From Oenanthe sinensis (lineage: Eukaryota; Streptophyta; Magnoliopsida; Apiales; Apiaceae), in the NCBI GenBank assembly GCA_028671895.1, contig CM053810.1:66217501-66281500 (forward strand): DNA of 64,000 nt. The letters are read 5' to 3'. The notes under the pieces were generated by a model. It did not search any database. It saw only the letters and a list, made by a program, of their open reading frames with translations, and had not been told where the DNA came from. Position numbers and translations under genes: made by a program. Below, piece by piece: positions 10,820-23,100 of the stretch (within the stretch, counting starts at the first letter, position 1; the number at the start of each line of letters is the position of its first letter).

Positions 10820-13800
10820 TCATTTGCAGCCTGGAGCGACGAAGTTGGGAAGTACTATGAACTTGATGGACAGAGGATCAACTGACAGCGGAGAACTTGA
10901 GTTCACATAAACCGGGGCCAAACTTGGGATATCCCCATCATCTGTAAGAACTAAAGGGTTTCCATTTATAAGCATAATTTTGCTTTTTATATCACCATTT
11001 TTGGGAGTTAAGTGGTATTCTTCTCTGTATATATCTTTATCTGATGCTTTGCCTCCAATCCATGAAACTGCTTTCTTGAGATGATGCACCAAAGTCTTTT
11101 TCCTTTTATTGATTTCCTCTATGGTAATCACCATCCTGCTCGCTGTGTTTTGAACACTTGTTTTAAAATAGGTTTGTTTGCTTAAGTTGATTAGAAGTAA
11201 AGTAACCCCTGCCTGCGATTATAAAAATGGTGGTTAGTGAGGAATAAAGGTAGAGTACATAATCTCAACAAAGGTGAACTGGTATATGCAAAAATGATAA
11301 CAGCAAAGTATCAAACCTCACAGTCTCGAGTTATTTGATTTTTAGAGAACAACTTAACATACAGTTGGAATAAAACTATATTTCAGATACCCTGAAAGAA
11401 GAAGCTGGTTTCACTACATCACTGGTATTCAATATTAGATTTATTTTGCTTTGATGGGAAATATTAACTTGTCAGCACATGAGTATCCTATTCCTAGCAG
11501 GTTACCTCACATCATAATCTCACATGAAGATAGCATACTGCAGCTTTTCAAAACCAAGCACTCTATAAGCAATTAGGGTTTACTTGGCTTGATTAGCTGC
11601 AGGCTAATTGTGTTGGACAGATAGGAAATGAAGACTGAAATGCCTCTCACACGTTTTAAATCCAAAAGCTCATTATAAAAATGTTTGCACTGCTATATTT
11701 AACTGTAAGGGGGACAGGTCTTAAATTCCTCACAAAGTGGACTGCTGCTTATTTCCTCAAGTGAGGAAGTATGGAAGAGTGCTTACTCTTCCTTTTGAAC
11801 AATGTGCGTAAGAACGCAGATATGGTGAAGCAGTACTGTCAACAGAAAGAACCCCTTTTCCCATAAGCTGATGCCATAATAGTGCACTGTGAAGATAAGA
11901 AAAGTAAGAGCATACTAAGCATATCACTTTCTGAAAAACATCCCTTTATAAACACTCTCTAATAAAATAAATATAAGTTGATTAGAACTTTTGGAAGCAA
12001 ATGACTTGCCTATAATAATCAGGATTGGGTACAAAGGTTGTTGTATTGAGAAGTCCATAGTTTCCACCAATCAAGGTCTGCCTGCAATAAACCTTGGTAT
12101 TGTATGTTGCCGCAATTCCAAGCTGATCTAGATACCTACGTTAGTGTATTAGTAAGTAGCAGCTGATTTCACTACTAAAACCAAGACAAACTGATGATAG
12201 CAATGACCCAAAAAGATTACCAAAAGCTGTTCACGAAGGTGTCAGACACATGACGGCCACCGCTGTTATAGGCTCCCCCAGATTCTCCGACCCAAGCCGA
12301 AGCCCAAGGACCATTTGTCTTTATTGTTTGTTCAAGACTGCTGAAAGTCTTTGATACTCCACTCAGGTAGAGAGGGTTCAAAATTCTATCCACAATATTA
12401 GGATCAACACCTGAAACATGGAAAGTTTCAATTAGGAGTTCATTAAAAAGTCCACAATAAAGATACTAACTTATCAATTTCATTTCAACAAAATTTACAT
12501 ATTAATTTAGTAATAGGGACAAAAACCATATCTACAGTTTAATACACTAAATTGTGCATGCACAAACGTAAGCCATCATGGAAGGATAACTGATAGAGCA
12601 CAATTCCACGCTTCAATATTTCATTTTGCATGAATTTGACTTATACAGTTATACACATATTATTATCAAAAATGCTAATATTCCATGCTTCATTTTGCAA
12701 TAATTTTGATTCAAAAATGCATTGATTGTAAAAGTATTTGGTGCTTGTGCTGATGTCAACTCATGAGGGGTATCATATGACCAGTCGTACATACCTGGTC
12801 CTAAATTGTATATATGATGTGTAATAACATTGACAACGTTTGAACCTGAAACCTCAAGAAGCTTATTATACCACTCCTTTTCATAAAAACCACCCGGTGC
12901 AACGAGTAAAGGTTTTGGGTGAAAATTCTTATACAACTTGTCTAGTACAGCTTTTAGGTTGATTATATCTTTGGCGTACTGTTCAGCACCAACACTTGCA
13001 CCTATTCCCTTGCCACTTAATTCATTACCTGAGGAAGAGAAGCAACAGAGGACAAGTCTAAGGGAAAGGTTAGAATTAATGAACGGGAGAGAGTACATAA
13101 TGAGCTCTAAAATTAAAGAAGATTATAAAAGAATACCGAATTCCCAAGAATCTATCTGGTATCCTTTAGATATGGTAAAGTTGATAAAATCGTGTGCATT
13201 GCTAAAGTTCCAGTCTCCTCCCCACTCTCCCTGGCTAATCATGCGTCTACCATATAGTGCATTCAAGCCAAATGTCATTATCGCGCTGCAACAAAGTCAT
13301 GTGATAGGCATTCTGTGACTCAGTACAACTTGTTCTTTTATGTGATAAAGGATCAGACAACTTCATATCATGGACAAGGAAGAAAATTCAAGAGAATTTG
13401 GATTCAGAAAGTTTCAAAACATGTAATATGACCTAGCTGGAAGTTAGATAGATTTATTAAATTGACTTTGAGGGGATTATGAAAGCATGCACTAGTGGCT
13501 GATTAGGACATCATTGTTTAACATAGATCCTACAGTGATTCTGTTTGGAAGACTAAGAACATTAGATTAGAATTTTGGATTTTTTTAAATACAAAGTTCT
13601 GGTTGAATACGTGTAAATATGAAATAACACACACACCCCACACACACACACAAATATATAAGGAAATTAAATAACTATAAGTGATAACTTAACCCTTTGA
13701 ATACAGATAAAATAAGATAATCACACATATGACTATTCACGTAGACCAATCAGTAAAGTATAAGGAAATCAAATATTTGTAAGTGATAACTTACCCCGTT

Positions 13801-14509
13801 TTGATGAAAAAGTTGTTCAGGTCATCCCACCTACTCATGTGTAAACATCCACTGGTAAATCCAAACAACCCGTCTGCCACTTCTGCAAATGGATGACAAG
13901 TGGAGTCCAGATTTCCCACATCGTATTTTACTTGGTCTTGCAGAGAACCACCAACTCTTATTCTTAATCTCTTAAAAGCTGTTTAAGTGTTTAACCACCA
14001 ACAAATATTGGTCTGATGATAAGAAACAAACAGTTTATAGCTAAAGGCCTAAATTAGAAGTAAGAAGCAAACACTTGGCATGATTTAGTTGACTACTTTA
14101 AAAGAACATCTAGAAGCAATCAATACAACTGATAAGAGATATGAACCTTGAATAGATTTTAAAAGCAAAGGATGATCCAAGTCCTGAAAAAAAATGTACT
14201 TCATCTTATAACTGTTTCACTGTTATAAGAAACCACATCCCAAATATACTTTAGCATATAATAACAAATCGAGAGCAAACTGACTTTGTAAAGTCTTACC
14301 AAATTTATCACTGATGAATACCCCCATGGACAGTTGTTGTAGTTACACTTATCAGGAGGCCACCAATCAATTGTGGCGCATATATAATCTTCATCTGTTT
14401 CAGCAAGTACTGCAGTTGAATCGACTACAAGATCCGCATGTTCAACATTTTTAGCCAGAATGGCAGAAACAGATACCAAAAAAATAAACAAAACAGTGAA
14501 GCAGCCCAT
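10820..14509 (-). CDS. GUS2: Heparanase-like protein, GH79 beta-glucuronidase
   Basis: Nine exons read on the - strand: 14509-14300, 14183-14147, 13978-13795, 13285-13137, 13028-12795, 12410-12221, 12135-12010, 11886-11787 and 11212-10820. They give 540 aa, the usual length of plant heparanase-like proteins. A signal peptide (MGCFTVLFIFLVSVSAILA) points to the secretory pathway or cell wall. The GH79 landmarks are present: LRIRVGGSLQD, FGFTSGCLHMSRWD, and the acid/base Glu in WEFGNELSGKG, split by the exon 4/5 junction. The nucleophile Glu is in AWVGESGGA, followed by FWYLDQLG and ALLWHQLMGKGVLSV. Family members remove glucuronic acid from arabinogalactan proteins or flavonoid glucuronides. 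Intron 7 uses a GC donor (see findings). The gene is closest to the Arabidopsis GUS1/GUS2 pair; the exact orthologue is uncertain. Confidence 0.93.
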
Positions 14510-17118
14510 GGGTGGTTCAGTTGAGCATCTTCCCTTCTAGTTGGATCAAGTGTCTGAGACTTCAAAAACATAACTGCCAAAATATATTGCAAATCATAAA
14601 TGACAAGATTATCATTACTGAAAATATTATAAAATTCATTATTGTGTCCTCGTCTCCTTGAAACAAATCAAACGTAAAGTACTCGATAAGCTAACTATAC
14701 CGGCCAACTGGACGTTTACAGTAATCAAGTTACCAAGATAGTTAAATTCAATGGAATAAATAGTGCCAAAAAAGAGGTGGGTACAGTTGAATTTGGACAA
14801 GAAACAATATCTAACATAAGACATGTAAAAAACAAAGATGCACACAGTCATGCAAACTTGTATGTATCTAGACGGATACAATATAAAATATAGTTATATT
14901 TAAATCAGACAAGAACAACACTTGAACAGTTGAACTAATACTATAGGATTCTCCACCTGACAAGAGAAAACAGAAGCAAAAAAACAAAAGGCATCAAATT
15001 TATTAGTTAAAAGTTATAACAGACATACTTGAAGCTAATTGCATGAACTACCCATGTCACAACAATCAGAAACATGAATTATGCAAGTCTTTGTATATAT
15101 CATATGCAAAAAGCTAATAAAAAATTTACTGTTTTGAGAATGATTTGATCAAGACGTACAACAATAAAAACACAGACCGAGTAAGTTTAACAGGACTTAC
15201 CAAGATTAAAAACCAACTTGGTGATGAAGCTGGGAATTTATAGAAAAAGATCAAAGTACAATGATGTTATAATGTTATAAGCCAGTAAACGATTGAAACT
15301 AAATAAAGTATTGGTGCACAAGAAGAGTAACGACTAAACGACTAAGGAGCATGTGTTTGAAAAGTAGTACTAGTATAACAAAAGTCTTGACTTAATTTAT
15401 TCTTACTCTTATTTAATTGTCTTTAAACGAAATTTTGAAATGATAACCATTTTCTCTAAAAATAAAAAAATATATAAATATATATAATGTGTGTATATAA
15501 ATTTTTTGATACCCTTATGATAATGGTGACCTAAGCGGTTGTCTTGGTCGCTTTATTTGGCGGTTGTTTCATTGGGGCTGATGCTTGTATTTGTAATGAA
15601 TTTATTCTGAAGCTTTTGAAATTTATTACTAATATTTAATAAATGTAAGTATTTAAATTTAAAAATAAAAAAAAATTGAAAGGAAAAAATAACTTGATAA
15701 ATGAGTTCTTTTGAACTTTCAGGTTTATATTCGTGATATTTATAGATTGTATTGCGGAACAAACCGTATTCGAATCTACAAGTCAGTTCATATTACATTT
15801 AAAATTTTTGTATTTACTCAAATAACTTGTATAAATAATCAAAATAATTTATATTTGAATTTTAAATAAAATCTAACACATTTAATTATTAATATAAATT
15901 TAAAAATTTGAAACTATAACTTAATTAATACTATTTGAAATTCGTCATGTGAAATAAATTATATATTTTCGCATATAATTTTAAAATATTAAGACTTATA
16001 AATTATTGGTACGGGAGTTGGGACCAATTCACAATGGAGTACATCACTAATTCACTGGTATATGGTTTACCTGAATAACATGCACTTAGTTTTCATATTC
16101 TGTTTCAGTTGATTCAAACTTGGAGCTACCTGTTTAGGACCCATATAAGTTATTTATATGTGAAAAAATACATACAATTTTTAACTTATAAGTTACTTAT
16201 AAGATAAATCAAATATAGATAAAGACCCTGTTTGACAAATCATATTTATGAAAATAAGTAACTTATTTTTTATTTTGAAAATAAGATTTGGTATTAAAAT
16301 TTTAAACTAAATATTAATATTTTAAAAAAAAATAAAAATACGTATTTTTTTTTAAAAAAATAAGTAACTTATTATTTATTTTTAAGAAATCCCAAACCAC
16401 CCGAAGTAACATTACTTACATGACGTTGTATAGTTCCACTTCCATCCGAATTACAGTAATTAGTTTTCTGGCAACTATTTAGTCACGAAGCTGCTGGCGC
16501 CTGGCGGTGACCATTTCAAGAATTTCAAGTTTCTACTATCCGCAAACACGAGTTCAAATATTAAAAAAAAAGAAGATTATTTCATATTATAAATTAATTA
16601 TTTTTATGTTAAAATTATATGTTATTTAAATTTTTCTAAAAATTATATTATAAATAAAAAATTTAAAAATGTTACTGTAATTTGCACATCGTATATGCCA
16701 TTTTGTAACAAAGCTATGCTCTAATTCTAATAATTGTATTATTAAAAATAAATTATTCTATAGTTATAATTTTATTTACAATTTGACATCTCACAACAAA
16801 CAGTCCTACCAATTACCGTAGGACTGTAAAAATAAAAATAAAGGTACAAAATATATGGCAATGTAATCAAAGATTGCATCCACCGATTTAGCAACATAAA
16901 AAAGGATTCTAACAGTCGATACAAGTAGGATGCATCTGAACTCGATTACTTCGCCACTACCAAGGTTATCAGATTGTCAGCAAATAATTACCTTCATGTT
17001 CTTGGGCTTCTTTAACTTCTATATATTTGACTTTTGGCTTTGAAGTCGATGCATCAGAACTGGATTGCTCCGCCACTGTCAAGTTTGGTTAATATGCACT
17101 AATAAGGTGGCCAGAACC
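14510..17118. other. Intergenic, heparanase upstream region, AT-rich
   Basis: It contains the presumed heparanase promoter and leader intron (to about 15250). Beyond that is very AT-rich DNA with possible transposon debris near 16210-16400, where GACCCTGTTTGACAAAT faces a partly inverted AATCCCAAACCACCC. No gene was recognised. The 3' flank of the ZRANB3-like gene ends this stretch. Confidence 0.5.
15235..15242 (-). promoter_or_regulatory. Possible TATA box of the heparanase gene
   Basis: TATAAATT on the - strand lies about 725 bp upstream of the ATG. A possible leader donor (CTTG|GTAAGT, exon end 15201) is just downstream, and a TAG acceptor lies near 14538, suggesting a leader intron. The implied first exon is very short, so this is tentative. 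Confidence 0.35.
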
Positions 17119-20100
17119 TCAAGAGTCTGAATTCCTTTCATGTTCTTGGCTTCCTATTCTACTATTTATGGCTACTGAAGATGTACCATGTCCAAATTCT
17201 GCGGAAGTGAATTTTTTTTCATTTTCTTTGCCTCCGGTGCTAATATTTGTGGCTACTGTAAATGCACTATCAAGGTGTCCAGATTCTTTGGAAATGGAAT
17301 TTTTTTCATTTTCTTCACTTCTGGTGCTAATATTCCTTGCATTACAGTATGCACTACCAGGAACCTCAATTAGAAGGTCGTCCTCGACTGCATCATCTTG
17401 AATTATCATCTGCTTCGAATCCTGCAATTATGAAATATTACACAATGTATTATATGTATTTAATATGTAGAAGGATGAAACTATGCCAGAGATCTGACTA
17501 ACATTGCATAATGTGATTAAGAGAAATTGACTTCTGCATATGCAAAACCCCAAAATAACAATGGACCCAAACTCGACTAAGAAATTAACTTATATTGTTG
17601 GTACATTTGGCGTATTTTTATGGGGAATTTATATAGATAGAACACAAAAATTTTCAATGGGCTCTTACTGCCGACTTGCAAAAATCTCAAAAATTCAAGA
17701 TATTACCTGCTCCCTCAAACATATACAAGTATGCAGAAATATAAAAAAATTGAGATATTACCTGCTTACTTGAACAAATAAAAGCATGCAGGCTATCCAC
17801 CATAATGCAAACAAGATTATACAAACCTTTTCTTCAGAATAGTTCTCTTTCAAGTTCTGAACATTTCTGAGGTCATTCATTAATTCTTTAAGTTGTTTCT
17901 TAGCCCTCAACCTTGTAGAACGCCGTTCGGCACATTGTTCTTTTGTAACACGGCCATGACAAACAACACATAAGGTCCTCATGTTCTCTAATTTGCATTC
18001 ACCTGTAAAATATAACAAACCTTGCACTAAATTTCAAATCTACCAAATTGCTTGCATTGACCAAATTGCATTAACAAAAAAGTGCTAGACCGTAACCTAC
18101 CTAATAACAGCTAGATTTAGAGAAAATGCTCAGGAGCTATTGACTTAACATAGACTGAGAAGATGTAAATTGCGAGAACAAGAAGTTAAAAACAATAAAG
18201 AAGTGGTGCTTAGTCCATTGAAGTACACACCTCCGCCTAAATAAACAGGTACAATGTGGTCTGCATGCCATGCATTGCCCTCACTTGGTTCGCGGACAAG
18301 CTTCTCAAGTCTGCGAAATGGTATATAGAAATCGAAAGTATTTCATAACCTTATTGGGTAGAAGAATTCAAATAAAACACCAAAAATTATATTTTAGCAA
18401 AACGAACCACCCAGATCACGAGTTATTATATCTTCAAATATTAATTTGATTCCATTAATACATAGTACAGTTTACTTTACATTGTTTATAATATACCTAA
18501 ATCAAACTTATCTCCACTACTAATCTGACTTTGTGTACCACTTTTTAATTAAATCAAAGAAGTTAAGGTCAACACATACTTAGCACTATTTTTGTCTATA
18601 CAAAAAACGGACAAGAGATCAGTCACTGCTTGGAAAAATCAAACATACCCAACATATCCCGCTCATAGAGCAAGGTCTAGGGGTAAGATGTACACAGAAC
18701 TTACCTCGACCCTGAAGGAGCAGAGAGGCTGTTTACGCACAGACCCCCGGCTCAAAAATCTATAACACAAGTAGTAAAAACAATATCAGTACACTGCTAG
18801 CACAAACTTACAATTTTGTTCGATTTCCCAGGTCTGGAGCTACTTTCTTGATGTACGATTCTCGCTTCTCTAATGGCAAGCGTTTGATGTGTTCCACAAG
18901 TTTATGGCAATCTAGGTGACAACTTGTGCAAATGCCATGTTCCATTTGAAAAAGCCCCTGGAAACCACATAAATTATTTGCAACAAATGAATTCCAATAA
19001 ATTTTACAATCAGAAAAATAATGAAGGTATGAAGGTCCCATGTTATCAAAAATATAACCTCGCGAAGGGATCTGTTACTAGTTCGTAACCGAAATTCTTC
19101 ATAGCAGCTCAAATTACAGAAAAGATCCTCAAAATATTCAGGAACTTTGGCATTCCTTCCCCTGAAAGTTCTGAATTTAGTATACTATATAATCATAGAG
19201 TAAAGACAAGTTTGGGATACATACTTGCAAGGAGTTTGACACAGCTTGCAAAGAGGTTCATCTGACAGAGTCCAACCCTGCTCGTATACTTTTTCCTTTT
19301 TACCACGACCACTACAGAGGCTGATATTACGCCAAATGGCATCTGATGGTAAGGGATAGCTAATCTCATGGAGTGACGCAGTACGTTTCTTGCTTTTACC
19401 CTTCAGCAGTCCCTGCCATGTTTCATACACGTTGTAACTTCCAACTATATTGTTAGCGGATAGGAGTGTATAGAATATAGACACAAACTCTCCGATAAAT
19501 TCAGAAAACAAGAAAATAATAATGATTTAATCTACAAAGAACAAGAGGAGGATAAGATATGAATGGTACCCCAAAATCATGATTGATGCTGTTATTCAGG
19601 CAGCATAGCTCAACTGATAGAGGAAGCTGTAAAGGCTTAGCGAGCAGTTTCTTTTGTTCAATAGGTCTCAATTTGTTCCATTCTTGAATGAATTCCAGAA
19701 GAATATGCCTATATCTTGGATCGTCTTTAATGCAATTGTAGGTCATTATCTGGCTACAATCAGCAGAAGGATGATGTGACTCAAGTTCCTCTGGTCGAAA
19801 GTTCTCATATAGTGGTGTTGGTCTTGAATCCACTCCTGGACTGCATGTATAAAGGTGAATCCTTCCGCTGTACTGGCTAACCTGGAAAAGGTAGATACAG
19901 TTAAACCTCAACAAATTGATAACTTTGGGACCAGAAAATTCTGTTAATTTATTATGATTATTAATTTATTAAAGTTAAAAATATATACTCTGTATTAGAT
20001 TGGAAACGAGAAAAATATTGGAGCATTATTGATGCAGAGTTGTGTTTTTTCTATGACAATCATTTATGATGCATTAAACACAATTAAGTACATTTTACGC

Positions 20101-23100
20101 ATGGCTATGCATAGCTGAAATAACTTGGGCACTCAAGTTTTTTTATTCATGGAAGTAAATAAGTAATATAATTATGTGAGGTCTAATGTATTGAAATATT
20201 TGAGTATCTACAGTTCCAAATACTTCACTTTCAAAGTCAATTTGACTTGTTTGGTATTTATAATTAACACATCTTCGTTTGATCTGACTATATTAGTCAA
20301 TACCTAGCAATATACGTATATTGTTAATTCTGTCCTCATCAGTGAATTGTCATTTCCTTCACATTACAAAGGCAAAAAAGGAAGGAAAAAAACACATTTT
20401 CGACGAACACATGTAATATAACCAAATATCAATGCATAACAACATGTCTTGTACCACTGCAAGCTCAAGCATAAACCAGACTGTTTTAAAGTTAATAAAT
20501 TATGAATTGATTGTCTTTAAGAAGTCGGAAGAAAGCATCAAGATAAAATAGAACTGGATGCCAAATATATCTTTAAGACTTGTGGGTGAATTAAATATTA
20601 AGAAAGCAGGCTTTAGTGTTTTCTTCCATGATAGGCAGGAAGACGGATCTTTTCAACAAAAGCCTTTCTGTTGGTATTGGGTTTACTTTGTTCGATTTCT
20701 CTCAAACTTGTTAGGAAGTTTAAAATTTTATAGACAACGTAACATTCTAAGACCATCTCTAATGGACAACACCAAAATTTTACATTATTTTTGTGTCAAA
20801 ATGACACTAATTATAAAATCAACTCCAATGGAACTACACTATATTTCACACTACAAGGAATCTTTTGTACATAAAAATAGAATATTCTAACTTCATTTCA
20901 ATCCATCACCTTGACAAAACCAAGTTTAATGTTAAGACAATGCTTTTATAAATATATTATATATTGTTTCTATAATTATGATTTATTAAAAAATAATATT
21001 AACTAGTTTTTGCTTGGAGTAGAAAGATTAAAAAAATTAATTAGAGTTGAAAAAATTAGAAATAAAAGATACAAAAGAAATTATAAAGTTGATAAAATTT
21101 AGACTCAAAAGATATAAAAGAAATTGTAAAGTTAATATAAGTTGAAATAAAAAAGAAATGAGTTTTAGGACTTGAAAGAAATAAATTTGTTTTTATTAAC
21201 AAACATGAAGGTATAAAGGGAATTTTGAAAGACATTAATTTGGTGTCACGCTATTTATTTGGTGCAAGTTGTACATTATTTTAGTGTCCCATTGAAATTG
21301 ATTTTACATCAAAACAGTGAAAACTAACACTATTTTGGTATTTTAGTGTCTCATCGGAGATGCTCTAAGCAGAATGTGTTATCCACTCTTAAATGAGCAT
21401 CTACTTTACTATATGCATGGACTGATCCATATGCGAAAGAGTAACAAGCAGTCAAGAAAAAAACTAAGGGTCCGTACTTTACCTCAAAGCGGAGAGAATT
21501 AATTACAGAAGCTGCTTCAACATGCCCAGCAGGTTCCCCATCATCTTGCTTTGCTATTTCATGAAATTCATTTTTTTCCTAGTCAAAATATAGGATCCAC
21601 CCCAGCAAAACGAAAGTATAATAAGGAAAAGTAGGATTGACATGCACTACATGAAGAAGTAAATGTGTAGTTAGAAACAAAGGGAAAATATAATTAGGTA
21701 CTTTTAAGCAATAACTAATGTAATACCCTCTCTGTGCTATCATTGTTTTCTTTTGACATCATTTTCAGAATGTACAGAAAGTCTTTTGCAATTTTTTTTT
21801 CAGTTTTAGAAGCAATTCCGTTCAATCTTTCACTTGGATGAAAACTGGCAGCCAGTGGATAGAACCAAGTTTTGATTCCAAGCTTTAAATAAAAAGAAAC
21901 AGGAGAAAAATGCAATGCAGTAGTGACAGAACAAAAGAAGCAAGAACTAAATTTGAACAAACCGCCTAATTTCCAATTACCTTTTGAGGTGAATTTCTAC
22001 CACTATAGTTCTGTTCATCACATCTCTTGCTTTCATCTACTGGGCCAGCTGCTTGATCAGGATGCAAATTCTGACCAATGCTAGTAGGAAACTCCATAAG
22101 CTCGACCGTAGAGTGCTCAGTAGTTGATGCTAAAGGTGGAATTTCATCTTCTCTTATGTTTGTTTTTCCAGCTGCTCCAAAATAAGCAACACTATCTATC
22201 TGTCAAACCATAATATAGTGTTGAAATAAATGATTATTATTAGAATTCTCAAACACTCACTAGCTTTGACCTCTAAAATATGAATGTATTGTAATTCACA
22301 ATAATTTCCTCAACATATAAGACTACAAGAATAAAGTGGTTCAGCTTCTGGCTGAGAGGAAATTAGGAATGATGAAAGCAAGAATAAAGTGTTAGCTTCT
22401 TGCTTGCACTTTAAATGGGTACTACAAAAAAATGTGCAGGAGACTGAGGTTACACGAACTAATATAACAGTGGCGCACACAAACACTCACAACAAATAGC
22501 CGTGAAGTTATATAAGTGGTGCTATAGCATGTATAATGTTGGACCAACCTCTAATATATATGAGTTTTAGATGTATTAAGAACATTACATATCAAGTTGA
22601 ACTTTTTCCAATAATGCTAAATCAAAAAATAACTAGTGAAACTTCCAACAATATTTAAAGATCAAAATAAAAGATAGGCACCTCAATCTCTTGTATGGCA
22701 TCATACTTCCCATTAACAGTTGATGAAACACGATGCAAACTCTTATTCAGGTTCTGCCATCTGGACTCATCCGAAGTATCCTGAAAGACAGATAACACAT
22801 GAATTCCGGGAAGGGTTTTTGGTAATAGTTAAGAAGGTTTTATAGCATAAGACTAATCACCTTTGCACAAAAGATATATATGTTTACTGCTTTTGTTTGA
22901 CCCCGTCTATGGGCTCTATCTTCAGCCTTCAAAAGTAGAACAAGGTATATAGGAAGAATTTTAAACCAATCACAGTAGTATCACATTAAAGAAAAGGTTA
23001 TACCAATACTTTTAAGAACTCAAGTATAATTATAATGGATGTTACCTGTAGCAAATGAGATGGTTCCTTTGGCAACTCTAAGAACACAACGTTATGTGCT

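Noticed and set aside
12649..12794. Extension of heparanase exon 5 past the GTATGT donor
   Set aside because: The exon ends at NLGPG and joins VDPNIV of the next exon. The extra residues (MYDWSYDTPHELTSAQ) come from the intron.
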